Assembly (NCBI GenBank): GCA_023398815.1
Contig: JAEWRW010000064.1
Coordinates: 8,269-72,268, forward strand
Source of the DNA: Bacillota bacterium
GTDB taxonomy: Bacteria; Bacillota; Clostridia; Christensenellales; UMGS416
Direction: 5' to 3'
DNA: 64,000 nucleotides
Part shown: piece after piece, positions 39,940 through 48,328 of the stretch
Layout of the letters: each line of letters begins with the position of its first letter
Numbering within the stretch: position 1 is the stretch's first letter
Notes under the pieces: generated by a model
Database searches by the model: none
What the model was told of the DNA's origin: nothing
What the model saw: only the letters and a program-made list of their open reading frames with translations
Translations under genes and position numbers: made by a program

Positions 39940-42030
39940 ATGAAAGCGAGGATGTTGCGTGGGTTGTTGGCACTGTCCATCGCCCTGGCAGTGGTGTGGA
40001 CGGCCCAGCCGCTTGCGGCTCAGGCGGCCAGCAAACTGCCCGCGCCCAGCGGGGTCAAAGCCCAGTCGGTGACCGTCACCTCGATCAAGGTGAGTTGGAA
40101 GGCCGTCTCCGGCGCGGTGCGGTACGAAGTCTACCGCGCCACCAGTGCCAGCGGCACCTACACAAAGGTGAAGACGACGACCTCGCTGAGTGTCACCAAC
40201 ACCAGCCTGACCCGCGGCAAAACCTACTACTACAAGCTGAAGGCCATCCACAAGACGGCCTCGCTGAGCAGTGCCCGCAGCGCCGCCGTGAGCTGCAAGG
40301 CCCGGCTGGCCACCCCGGTGGTAACGGCGGGCTCGGCCTCCTCCACCTCCATCAAGGTGAGCTGGCAGGCCGTCTCCGGCGCGGCAAAGTATGAAGTATA
40401 CCGCGCCACCACCTCCGGCGGCACGTACACGCTCCTCAAGACCACGACCGCCCGCGCCTACACCAACACGGGCCTGACCCGTGGCAAGACCTACTACTAC
40501 AAGGTGAAGGCCCTGTACAAGACGGCATCGGGCAACAGCGCCCGCAGTGCCGCCGTGTCGGCCGTGCCCAAGCTCTCCGCCCCCACGGGGTTGGAGGTCT
40601 CCATCGTCTCCCCCACCTCCATCGCACTCAAATGGAACAAGGTATCGGGTGCCACAGGGTATGAGCTTTACCGCGCCAGCAGCGCTACTGGTACCTATGC
40701 CAAGGTGACGACCACCAAGAACGCCTACTACACCAACACCAAGCTCGCCGGAGGCAGAACCTACTACTACAAGGTGCGCGCGGTGATGACCCCCTCCGCC
40801 GCCAACAGCACCTTGAGCGCGGCGGTGGCCGGCAAGACGGCCTACACCCGCGGCACCACCAAGACCCTGGGGCGCGGCACCACCGCCGTGGGCAAGGCCG
40901 TCACCTTCCACTATACCGCGCCGGTCAGCGGCATCTACTACTTCCATGCCGAGGATCGCACCGGTGACAACGACGTGACCGTCCAGGTCTACGACCGCAA
41001 CGGCAAAATCTACACGGGGTACAACGAAACCAACGACGCCAACGCCACACTGACCGCCGGGCAGACCTACGACGTGCTGGGCATGTTCAACATGGAGGCC
41101 TGCACCTTCACCATGGAGGTGGGCGTGCCCCACGTGGCGTGGAACATCACCGGCACCACCGCCGTGTCCGACGGCATTGGGTTTGTTGGGCAGCACAACG
41201 TGTATTACTACACCGCGCCGGTGACTGGACGGTACCGGCTGGACGCGGTGGACCGCATGAACGACGCCTCCGTACAAATCGACGTGTACAACAACAAGAA
41301 CAGCAAAATGGGCGGCCACGACAATGGGGTAACGATGGACTTCACCGCCGGGCAGACCTACCGGTTTGAAGTGCGCTACCTCTACGACACCTGCACCTCC
41401 TACAAGCTCAACATCGGCGTGGCCCACGCCGTGCGTGACATCACGGGTAAGACGACGCTGACCGACAGCATCACCTTCCAGGATCAGGTCAACCGCTACA
41501 CCTACAAGGCGGCGGTGACCGGCCGGTATCGCATCGATGTCGTCGACCGCATGAACAACGCATCTGTGAACGTGGATGTGCTCAATTCCCTCAACCACAG
41601 CATGAGCGATGCCTATTATAAGAACGACGGGCTGACGGTGGACCTGACCGCCGGCGAGACCTACCAGGTGCTGGTGAGCTACCGTTATGAACCCTGCACC
41701 AGTTATCGTATGAACATCGGCGTGCCCCACGCGGTGCGCACGCTGGTCTTCGGCACGACCCTCTCCGATTCGCTCACCTACACCGACCAGATCAACCGCT
41801 ACGACTTCACCCCCACCACCACGGAACACCATCGCATACTGCTGGAGAATGTCTCCAACAGCGCGGCGGTCACCCTGGAGATTTACGACGACCTCAACAA
41901 CCTGGTGGACAGCAGCTGGGGCGGCGAGGTTGAGGCCGTGCTGACGGCTGGCAAGAAGTACCGCATTCTGGTGCACCAAGGCAACAACGACTTCTGCACC
42001 TATACCCTGCGTGCCATCATGATGTCATAG
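39940..42030 (+). CDS. Secreted fibronectin-III repeat protein
   Basis: This 696-residue exported protein has a Sec signal (LLALSIALAVVWTAQPLAAQAAS, cleaved near residue 30). Three FnIII-like repeats of about 90 residues follow (SIKVSWKAVSGAVRYEVYRAT, ...KVSWQAVSGAAKYEVYRAT, ...LKWNKVSGATGYELYRAS), each ending KTYYYK-x-KA. Four repeats of about 95 residues complete it, each with a YxYxAPVTGRYRxDxVDR motif, TAGQTY and a Cys-Thr-Ser/Phe-Tyr pair (ACTFTM, TCTSYKL, PCTSYRM, FCTYTL), like pre-peptidase C-terminal beta-sandwich domains. No sortase or SLH anchor is visible. It is probably adhesive or structural. ATG at 39940 follows CAGGAGG. Confidence 0.85.
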   Translation: MKARMLRGLLALSIALAVVWTAQPLAAQAASKLPAPSGVKAQSVTVTSIKVSWKAVSGAVRYEVYRATSASGTYTKVKTTTSLSVTNTSLTRGKTYYYKLKAIHKTASLSSARSAAVSCKARLATPVVTAGSASSTSIKVSWQAVSGAAKYEVYRATTSGGTYTLLKTTTARAYTNTGLTRGKTYYYKVKALYKTASGNSARSAAVSAVPKLSAPTGLEVSIVSPTSIALKWNKVSGATGYELYRASSATGTYAKVTTTKNAYYTNTKLAGGRTYYYKVRAVMTPSAANSTLSAAVAGKTAYTRGTTKTLGRGTTAVGKAVTFHYTAPVSGIYYFHAEDRTGDNDVTVQVYDRNGKIYTGYNETNDANATLTAGQTYDVLGMFNMEACTFTMEVGVPHVAWNITGTTAVSDGIGFVGQHNVYYYTAPVTGRYRLDAVDRMNDASVQIDVYNNKNSKMGGHDNGVTMDFTAGQTYRFEVRYLYDTCTSYKLNIGVAHAVRDITGKTTLTDSITFQDQVNRYTYKAAVTGRYRIDVVDRMNNASVNVDVLNSLNHSMSDAYYKNDGLTVDLTAGETYQVLVSYRYEPCTSYRMNIGVPHAVRTLVFGTTLSDSLTYTDQINRYDFTPTTTEHHRILLENVSNSAAVTLEIYDDLNNLVDSSWGGEVEAVLTAGKKYRILVHQGNNDFCTYTLRAIMMS

Positions 42031-42070
42031 GAACGAGACAGCGCGGATAGCATACCCCCTGCAATCGACG

Positions 42071-42096
42071 AAGGCTGCCCTCCGGGGCAGCCTTTG
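42071..42096 (+). terminator. Terminator of the surface-protein gene
   Basis: AAGGCTGCCC pairs with GGGCAGCCTT around TCCG. Confidence 0.7.
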
Positions 42097-42141
42097 GCTA
42101 TGGCTGGCGAAACTTGCTGCCCCCGAAGTGTCCGCTCCCAG

Positions 42142-42171
42142 TTGCGCCGCCGCGTCCCCCGCGCCTATAAT
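42142..42171 (+). promoter_or_regulatory. Promoter of mnmG
   Basis: TTGCGC (42142-42147) and TATAAT (42166-42171) are 18 bp apart, with a 53-base leader. Confidence 0.7.
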
Positions 42172-42224
42172 ACGGGGAGACAATCGGGGAAGCTCCCCGG
42201 GCAATTTTCACACAAGGGGTACGG

Positions 42225-44123
42225 ATGAAGACATTTTTGGCCGGGGAATGGGATGTGGTGGTGGTGGGCGCGGGGCACGCCGGGGTGGAGGCGGGCCTGG
42301 CTGCCGCGCGCCTGGGCTTGAAGACGCTGATGCTGACGATCCAGCTGGACTCAGTGGCGCTGATGGCCTGCAACCCGGCGGTGGGCGGCACCAGCAAGGG
42401 ACACCTGGTGCGCGAGGTCGATGCCCTGGGCGGGGAGATGGGCCTGTGTGCCGACGCCACCGCCCTGCAGCGCAAGCTCCTGAACACCAGCAAGGGCCCG
42501 GCGGTGCAGTCGCTGCGGGCCCAGGCCGACAAGCACGCCTACCAGCAGCGCATGAAGTGGACGGTGGAGAACACCGACAACCTCACCCTGCGGCAGGGGG
42601 AGTGCGTGCGCATCCTCACGCGGGGCGGGCGGGTCACCGGCATCGTGACCGCCGACGGGGCTCAAGTGGCCTGCCATGCGCTGGTGCTGGCCACCGGCGT
42701 GTACCTCCGCGGCCGCACCATCGTGGGGGAACAGACCCACAGCAGTGGGCCTTCGGGGTTGTTCCCGGCCCTGCGGTTGAGCCGGGAGCTCAAGCGTCTG
42801 GGCTTCCCGCTTCGGCGCTTCAAGACCGGCACCCCCGCCCGCATTGACGGCCGCACCGTGGACACCAGCGGGCTGGAGATCCAGCACGGCCAACCCGACG
42901 CGCCCTATTTCTCCTTCCTCACCGATGACGCCCCCTGCCCCCAGGTGCCCTGCTGGCTCACCTGGACGGGGGCGGCCACCCACGACATCATCCGCGCCAA
43001 CCTGCACCGGTCGCCGCTCTACTCCGGCGTCATCGAGGGCACCGGCCCCCGCTACTGCCCCAGCATTGAGGACAAGGTCGTGCGCTTCGCCGACAAGGAG
43101 CGCCACCAGGTGTTCCTGGAGCCCGAAGGGGCGCTGACCCGCGAGTGGTATGTGCAGGGCATGAGCACCTCGCTCCCAGTGGATGTGCAGGTGGCGATGC
43201 TCCGCACCCTGCCGGGGCTGGAGCGGGTGGAGCTAACCCGTGCGGGCTACGCCATCGAATACGACTGCATCGACCCGACGGCCAGTACGCTGACCCTCCA
43301 GAGCCGGGAGGTCGGCGGGCTCTTCACCGCCGGGCAGCTCAATGGTTCCTCTGGCTATGAGGAGGCCGCCGCCCAGGGGATTCTGGCGGGCATCAACGCC
43401 GCCCAATACTGCCGGGGGGAGGAGCCCCTCGTCCTCGACCGTGCCCAGGCCTACCTGGGGGTGCTGGTGGACGACCTCATTACCAAGGGCACCAACGAAC
43501 CCTACCGCATGATGACCAGCCGCGCCGAGCACCGCCTGCTGCTGCGGCAGGACAACGCCGACCTGCGGCTGACCGAGCTCGGGCGGCGCATTGGCCTGGT
43601 GGACGACCGCCGTTATGACCGCATGTGCCGCAAGCGGGAGGAAACCGAGCGGCTCACCCGCCACTTTGAGGGCACCTCATTGCCGCCCACCCCGGCGCTG
43701 GCCGCCGCCCTTACCGCCCGTGGGGAGGTACCGCCCGACATCTCCGCCCCCATTACCGACCTGCTTCGTCGCCCCCGGGTGCGCTGGGCCGACCTTGTGC
43801 CCCTCGACCCCGCCGCCCCCGCCGTGGGCCGCGACGCCGCCGAACAGGCCGAGATCGCCGTGAAGTACGCCGGGTACCTGGCGCGGGAGGAGCGGGAGAT
43901 TGAACGCTTCCGCAAGCTGGAGGCCCGCGCCCTGCCCGCCGAGATCGACTACACCCAGATTGCCGGCATCCGGCTGGAGGCCCGGCAGAAGCTCAACGCC
44001 CTGCGACCCGCCTCGGTGGGCCAGGCCGGGCGCATCTCCGGGGTGTCGCCGGCGGATGTGGCGGTGCTGTTGGTGTGGTTGGAACGGCACGCTGGATGCG
44101 TGCCGAACCGCTCCGCGCCGTGA
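42225..44123 (+). CDS. mnmG: tRNA uridine-5-carboxymethylaminomethyl modification enzyme MnmG
   Basis: This 632-residue FAD protein works with MnmE to modify U34 of certain tRNAs. VVVVGAGHAGVEAGLAAARLG binds FAD; NPAVGGTSKGHLVREVDALGG, the conserved Cys-containing YCPSIEDKVVRF, GLFTAGQLNGSSGYEEAAAQG and NEPYRMMTSRAEHRLLLRQDNA are all typical. The last dozen residues (HAGCVPNRSAP) are encoded by the 5' half of an A repeat (44086-44177), whose hairpin b starts at the TGA. The gene is separated from rsmG and noc by about 4 kb and oriented the opposite way. ATG at 42225; the ribosome-binding site is AAGGGG. Confidence 0.96.
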   Translation: MKTFLAGEWDVVVVGAGHAGVEAGLAAARLGLKTLMLTIQLDSVALMACNPAVGGTSKGHLVREVDALGGEMGLCADATALQRKLLNTSKGPAVQSLRAQADKHAYQQRMKWTVENTDNLTLRQGECVRILTRGGRVTGIVTADGAQVACHALVLATGVYLRGRTIVGEQTHSSGPSGLFPALRLSRELKRLGFPLRRFKTGTPARIDGRTVDTSGLEIQHGQPDAPYFSFLTDDAPCPQVPCWLTWTGAATHDIIRANLHRSPLYSGVIEGTGPRYCPSIEDKVVRFADKERHQVFLEPEGALTREWYVQGMSTSLPVDVQVAMLRTLPGLERVELTRAGYAIEYDCIDPTASTLTLQSREVGGLFTAGQLNGSSGYEEAAAQGILAGINAAQYCRGEEPLVLDRAQAYLGVLVDDLITKGTNEPYRMMTSRAEHRLLLRQDNADLRLTELGRRIGLVDDRRYDRMCRKREETERLTRHFEGTSLPPTPALAAALTARGEVPPDISAPITDLLRRPRVRWADLVPLDPAAPAVGRDAAEQAEIAVKYAGYLAREEREIERFRKLEARALPAEIDYTQIAGIRLEARQKLNALRPASVGQAGRISGVSPADVAVLLVWLERHAGCVPNRSAP

Positions 44124-44177
44124 GGGCGTTGTGAGAACAACGCCCTAGCGCCTGGATGGCGCGTAAGGCGCGGACGG
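44086..44177 (+). repeat. Element A overlapping the 3' end of mnmG
   Basis: The leader hairpin GGCACGC/GCGTGCC with loop TGGAT (44086-44104) and the 5' outer arm CCGCTCCGCGCC lie in the coding region. Hairpin b GAGGGCGTTG/CAACGCCCT starts at the stop codon; c is GCGCC/GGCGC with loop TGGAT; the 3' outer arm GGCGCGGACGG ends at 44177. Confidence 0.8.
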
Positions 44178-44329
44178 CAACGCAGTTAGTCGATTACCAT
44201 CGTTTGGGTGGGTGCCGTTCTCCAAACCCGGCGTGCGTTTGACCGTGCGGGCCGAGGGCTATTTCGCCAGAAATAACCAGCCCTGTGTGCTCGAGCGGAC
44301 TCTTTGTTGTGTATTGTGATCTGTTTTCT

Positions 44330-44645
44330 AAGAAACGCGCTGCGCTGGGCGGTCCTTTTGAAGCGCAAAAGGACCCAAAACGCTTTAGGTGGCGCGGACG
44401 AGTTTCCTAGACCGGACGACTGGCACGAGGTGAGTGGCAGAGGGTGGTAACTCGGCTTTCCTTATGCTCCGCAACGGAAAGCCTCAGACATCCCACCCCT
44501 CTGTCGCCAGCCAAGTGCCGCCAGCCGCCCGGGAGAAACTCGAACGCGCCCCGGGAGGACGATAGGCCAGCTTCCGCCACACAATCCAAACCGCGCGCCC
44601 CTCCCCCAGTTTGGGGGAGGGATCGGGGAGAGGGTTACGGTCGCA
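44330..44645 (+). repeat. Foldback element C plus E hairpin
   Basis: GGTCCTTTT/AAAAGGACC at 44350-44374, arms GCGCGGACGAGTTTCC and GAGAAACTCGAACGCGCC, inner hairpin CTTTCC/GGAAAG (44456-44480), and E hairpin CCCCTCCCCC with GGGGGAGGG at 44600-44622. The 44178-44330 stretch has no recognisable feature. Confidence 0.75.
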
Positions 44646-44733
44646 TCGAAGATGCTAACGAGCGAACTCGCTTACAGTCCTTTGCGACAGCAAAGGACTC
44701 GCTGTGTAGCAGCGCCAAGCGAGTTTGGAGCTC
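44639..44733 (+). repeat. Three-way-junction element B
   Basis: Leader hairpin GGTCGCATC/GATGCTA-like (decayed), outer arms AACTCGCTTA/CAAGCGAGTT, b AGTCCTTTGC/GCAAAGGACT, c CGCTG/CAGCG. The rest of the gap to 44816 carries only the NUDIX ribosome-binding site. Confidence 0.7.
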
Positions 44734-44816
44734 AGCCAAGTACCACCACCAGCCCTGCGCGGACGGCAACAACGCAGCCGTTTGCTCGCACAACAAAATC
44801 AATTTGGAGGTATTTC

Positions 44817-45272
44817 ATGCAGCGACACATCCGCAACGCCGGCAAAGCACTCCTCCTGCGGGAGGAGCGGCTGCTGGCCGTGCGCATTGAGGAGCCGGAC
44901 GAAACCTACTATGTGCTGCCGGGCGGCGGGCAAGAGCCCGAGGAACCGCTGACCGAGACGGTGCGCCGGGAGTGCGCCGAGGAGCTGGCCCGCGATGTGC
45001 GGGTGGGCGACCTGGCACTGGTGGTGGAGATCGCCCGGGACACCCGCTACCACCGGGTGGACTTGGTGTTCCACTGCGAGGACCTGGGGCCGCTGCCGGG
45101 CGTGACGGCGGTGGGCGACAGCGCACAGACCGGCGTGGAATGGCTACCGGTGGAGGAACTGCACCGCCTGCCCCTCTACCCCGCCCGGCTGCGGCGGGCC
45201 ATCCAGCGGCTGGCGCGGGGCGAACGGGGGCCGGTCTACCTGGGGAATGAGGAATTGGGCGACCAGGAGTAG
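44817..45272 (+). CDS. NUDIX hydrolase
   Basis: This 151-residue protein has a Nudix box GGGQEPEEPLTETVRRECAEEL (residues 37-58) with the REC-x-EE core. It would hydrolyse a nucleoside diphosphate linked to another moiety. C-terminal VEWLPVEELHRLPLYPARL is typical. ATG at 44817 follows TTTGGAGG. Substrate unknown; it may be transcribed with the lipoprotein 69 bp downstream. Confidence 0.88.
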   Translation: MQRHIRNAGKALLLREERLLAVRIEEPDETYYVLPGGGQEPEEPLTETVRRECAEELARDVRVGDLALVVEIARDTRYHRVDLVFHCEDLGPLPGVTAVGDSAQTGVEWLPVEELHRLPLYPARLRRAIQRLARGERGPVYLGNEELGDQE

Positions 45273-45341
45273 GCTCCCACCCCAGGAACCATCTCCTGCA
45301 CCCACCCGTCCCACAGGAAACGCAGGAAGGGGGCAAAAGCA

Positions 45342-45893
45342 ATGAAACGAATAGCAGCTGTGGCGCTCTGCCTGCTGCTGGCTGGCTGTGGCGGCGCGCC
45401 GGGGGACACCGACGCGACGAGCACGACAACCACGGCCCATGGGACTACGGCGGGCGTGGAGACGGGATCGCCCGCGACGGCTAGCACAGCGGAGGCCGAA
45501 TCTGCCGCGCCGGGGTTCATCGCCGCACCAGATGTGGTGACCAATGGCGAGGCACGGTTGACCGGGTTTGCCTTTGCTGACGCGCCCGATGAGGAAGAAG
45601 CGGCTTTTGCCGCCACGCTGGGGTTTGACGCTGCGGTGACCGGACGGGAAGCCGACGGCGTCGTCTACTTCCTGGTGTCGGCGGGCGAGGATCCCTTTCC
45701 ACAGGATGTGGATAACCAGCTGCAGCAAGCCGCCCAGGCCTGGGCTGACGCCCGGGAGGAGGAGGTCACCTGGGCCGTGGGCGGGCTGCACGGTGCGGCG
45801 GTGTTCGCGCTGGAGCAGGAGGCCTGCGACACCGTATGCCAGGCATTGGAGGCCGCGTGGCAGCTGCAACCCCTGCCGGGCGACGGGAAGTGA
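45342..45893 (+). CDS. Hypothetical lipoprotein
   Basis: This 183-residue protein has a lipoprotein signal (KRIAAVALCLLLAGC; lipobox LLAGC), a Thr/Ala-rich linker and a domain from about 60 on with two late cysteines (EACDTVCQALEAAW) that could form a disulphide. ATG at 45342, with CAGGAAGGGGG upstream. Function unknown. A terminator follows. Confidence 0.7.
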   Translation: MKRIAAVALCLLLAGCGGAPGDTDATSTTTTAHGTTAGVETGSPATASTAEAESAAPGFIAAPDVVTNGEARLTGFAFADAPDEEEAAFAATLGFDAAVTGREADGVVYFLVSAGEDPFPQDVDNQLQQAAQAWADAREEEVTWAVGGLHGAAVFALEQEACDTVCQALEAAWQLQPLPGDGK

Positions 45894-45907
45894 TGGATCC
45901 CAAAAAG

Positions 45908-45939
45908 AAAAGCACGCCGTACTTGGGGCGTGCTTTCTT
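45908..45939. terminator. Terminator after the lipoprotein gene
   Basis: AAAGCACGCC pairs with GGCGTGCTTT around GTACTTGG; then CTTGT. It also faces radC on the other strand, with A-rich DNA before the stem. Confidence 0.8.
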
Positions 45940-45981
45940 GTGATGGACAGTGAATGAGGGGCGGATGTGTCGGTGGGTCTC

Positions 45982-46788
45982 CTACTGCCCCAAATACTCC
46001 GTAACCCGGGTGCGCAGGCCTAAGGCCTGCTCGTTGGAGTAGACGCGCCGCTCCTGCTGCAGGGGGCCTTCGATGTCGCGGATGATGTCCTCCAGCGCGC
46101 CCTCCCGCGCGAGACTCAGGGCCTCCTCCTCGCTGACAATGATGTGATCCACAACGTCCACCCCGATGGACTGCAACGCGAAGAGGAGCCGCCGGGTGTA
46201 GGTGAGGTCATTGGCCGAGGGCTGCAGGTCGCCCTTGGGGTGGTTGTGCATCAGGATCACCTGGGTGGCGTTGCTGCGGATGGCGGCCTCCACCACGGTG
46301 CGGGGGTGCACCGACACCTCGTTGACCGTGCCCTCCTGCAGCAGCTGGCAGCGCAGCACCCGGCAGCCCGGGTCCATGCACAGCAGGTAGAGCGCCTCGT
46401 TGACCCGCCCGGCAAAGAGCGACACCGCGAAACTGCAGGCGGTGCGGTAGTTGTCAATGACCTGGGTGTTGTCCTCCAGGCTTTGGCGGCGGTAGAGCCG
46501 CCACAGCGGGTTCATCAGCGCCAGCAGCACGGCGGCGTTGCGCCCCACGCCCGGCACGGTCGTCAGGTCGTCGGGGTGGGCATCCAGCACGGCGGCCAGC
46601 GATCCAAAATGATCGATGAGGGCGTGGGCCAACTCATTGGTGTCGCGCCGGGGGATGGCGTAGCAAAGCAGCAGCTCCAGCGCCTGGTGTGGCTCGAAGG
46701 ACTCCAGCCCCTCGGCCAGGAACCGCTCACGCAGGCGCTGACGATGATCTTCGTGCATATCTCGTGCCGTCTTTCCGGTGTTATCCAT
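45982..46788 (-). CDS. radC: RadC-family JAMM/MPN+ protein
   Basis: This 268-residue protein has an N-terminal helix-hairpin-helix-like domain (MHEDHRQRLRERFLAEGLESFEPHQALELLL, VPGVGRNAAVLLA) and a C-terminal JAB domain with the metal motif MHNHPKGDLQPSANDL and an upstream Glu (NEVSVHPR). Its biochemical role is unsettled. ATG at 46788; the internal ATG at 46758 (MHEDHRQRL) is a plausible alternative since neither has a strong ribosome-binding site. Confidence 0.9.
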   Translation of the reverse strand: MDNTGKTARDMHEDHRQRLRERFLAEGLESFEPHQALELLLCYAIPRRDTNELAHALIDHFGSLAAVLDAHPDDLTTVPGVGRNAAVLLALMNPLWRLYRRQSLEDNTQVIDNYRTACSFAVSLFAGRVNEALYLLCMDPGCRVLRCQLLQEGTVNEVSVHPRTVVEAAIRSNATQVILMHNHPKGDLQPSANDLTYTRRLLFALQSIGVDVVDHIIVSEEEALSLAREGALEDIIRDIEGPLQQERRVYSNEQALGLRTRVTEYLGQ

Positions 46789-46971
46789 GTCGAATATTGT
46801 ACCATATTAGGGAAAAAATTGCACCGAACCCACGGGAATCCGTTGAAATTACTGGGCTGGCTCTATCGACGGCGGCACCGGCGCATCCAGAACCGCTGTG
46901 TGACCGTGGGCACCGAAGGTGGCGCGCCGGCGTGCTATCATCGGTTCATCAAAAAACCGGAGGAATGCCCC

Positions 46972-47163
46972 ATGGCTGTCACCATTCAAGTTGCCCGCTG
47001 CCCTCAGAACCACGTGTGCCCCTCCCTGGCTGTCTGCCCCACCGGGGCGCTGGTGCAGAAGGGCTTCTCTGCACCCACCGTGGACACGGAAAAGTGCATC
47101 GACTGCGGCCGCTGCGTGCGGTACTGCCCGATGGGGGCATTCCAGGCGAAGAAGACGAGCTGA
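46972..47163 (+). CDS. 4Fe-4S ferredoxin-type protein
   Basis: This 63-residue protein has two cysteine clusters: CPQNHVCPSLAVCPTGAL and CIDCGRCVRYCPMGAF. The second is a regular CxxCxxCxxxCP; the first has wider spacing (C-x6-C-x5-C). It probably carries electrons for enzymes such as KorAB. ATG at 46972, with CCGGAGG nine bases upstream. It stands alone between radC and noc. Confidence 0.88.
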   Translation: MAVTIQVARCPQNHVCPSLAVCPTGALVQKGFSAPTVDTEKCIDCGRCVRYCPMGAFQAKKTS

Positions 47164-47198
47164 CCGGAGGAGGACCCCATTGCAACCCAAATGCCCCA

Positions 47199-47214
47199 TG
47201 TTTCACGGGAAACG
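47199..47214. promoter_or_regulatory. parS-like/Noc-like hybrid palindrome
   Basis: TGTTTCACGGGAAACG differs from the parS consensus (TGTTTCACGTGAAACA) at two positions. Its left half is parS-like (TTTCAC) while the right half (GGGAAA) is that of the Noc site. It is the core of a 26-bp inverted repeat (CCCCA...TGGGG, 47194-47219) 25 bp past the noc stop, so it could instead act as a hairpin. Confidence 0.45.
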
Positions 47215-47239
47215 TGGGGTGTTATGGCATTTCCCTCGC

Positions 47240-48097
47240 TTAGGGCAGGGCGCGACGAGTGACCGGGCGGCTCTTGGGCACCACGACGGTCATCTCCACA
47301 AACTGATCGGAGTCGTGAATGGTGAACTGGGCATCCAGCCCCGAGGACTTGAGCTCGCCCACCGCCGAGCGCATGGTGTTGGCGAAAAGCCGCCAATCCC
47401 GCCACGCGCGGGAGAAGCGCGGCACCCCGCGCACCGGTTCCCGCTCCCCGGCCAGCAGGCTCTCCACCCGCTTCTCCACCAGTTCTTCGGTCTGGCGGAC
47501 GTTGAGGCCCTTGAGGGCCACGGTATCGAGCAGTGCCAGCTGCTCATCGGCGTCGTGCAGCCGCAGCAGCGCCCGGGCGTGCCGCTCGGAAAGGTCGTGC
47601 CGCACGATGGCCTGCTGCACCTCCGCCGGCAGGCGCAGTAGCCGTAGCTTATTGGCGATGGTGGACTGCTGGCAGCCCAGGCGCTCGGCCAGCTGCTGCT
47701 GGGTCAGCTTCCACTGGGCAATGAGCTGGCGATAGCCTTCTGCCTCCTCAAAGAAGGTCAGATCCTCCCGCTGCAAATTCTCCGCCATGGCAAGGAGAGC
47801 CGCGTCCCGGTCGCTGATGGTGAGGAGGGTGGCGCGGATGTGCGCCTCCCCCACCAGGCGGACGGCCCGCAGCCGCCGCTCCCCGGCAATGAGCTCATAG
47901 CGCCCGCCGCCCAGCGTTCGCACCACCACCGGTTGCAACAACCCATGCCGGCGGATGCTGTCAGCGAGGTTGTCGAGCGCCGTGGGGTCAAACTGCCGCC
48001 GGGGCTGCCAGGGGCTGGGCAGAATGCTCTCCACCGGCAGCAGGACGGTGCGCGTGCCGGCGTCGGCCAGTATGGTTTTGTGAAGGCCCTCAAACAT
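47240..48097 (-). CDS. noc: Nucleoid occlusion protein Noc
   Basis: This 285-residue ParB-family CTP-switch DNA-binding protein blocks Z-ring assembly over DNA in relatives. An N-terminal amphipathic start (MFEGLHKTI) for membrane binding is followed by SPWQPRRQFD, the CTP-binding ELIAGERRLRAVRL and AENLQREDLTFFEEAEGY, and the helix-turn-helix CQQSTIANKLRLLRL. At the four published ParB/Noc specificity positions (Caulobacter ParB 173, 179, 184, 201) it reads Gln, Lys, Arg, Arg, against Arg, Ala, Gln, Gly in the ParB encoded 1 kb away, which supports Noc. ATG at 48097, with GGAGG five bases upstream. Confidence 0.92.
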   Translation of the reverse strand: MFEGLHKTILADAGTRTVLLPVESILPSPWQPRRQFDPTALDNLADSIRRHGLLQPVVVRTLGGGRYELIAGERRLRAVRLVGEAHIRATLLTISDRDAALLAMAENLQREDLTFFEEAEGYRQLIAQWKLTQQQLAERLGCQQSTIANKLRLLRLPAEVQQAIVRHDLSERHARALLRLHDADEQLALLDTVALKGLNVRQTEELVEKRVESLLAGEREPVRGVPRFSRAWRDWRLFANTMRSAVGELKSSGLDAQFTIHDSDQFVEMTVVVPKSRPVTRRALP

Positions 48098-48244
48098 CAC
48101 TGCCTCCAAAAGAAAAGATGGGGCCGCAGGGCTTTGGGGAGAGAAGCCATGCGGCCCGGCGTTTGGGAAAGAGGAGGTGATTGTCGCGCTTGCGCGCGCA
48201 GCGATCGCTCACTGCGCAATAACATTTCCCCGTATCAAAGCAAA

Positions 48245-48268
48245 TTCCTGCGGATTTGACCGCAGGAA
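48245..48268. terminator. Possible terminator between rsmG and noc
   Basis: TTCCTGCGG pairs with CCGCAGGAA around ATTTGA. The minus-strand tail is TTTGCTTTG, so it may end the parA-parB-rsmG transcript. The rest of 48110-48328 shows nothing further. Confidence 0.45.
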
Positions 48269-48328
48269 GCGAAAGAATCGTTTTACAAAAACCTCACGCG
48301 TATTTGCTCTTTCTCACTCCGTTTTTCG

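Noticed and set aside
39686..39943. Open frame of 85 codons before the surface-protein gene
   Set aside because: It covers a decayed C element and the surface-protein promoter, with no ribosome-binding site.
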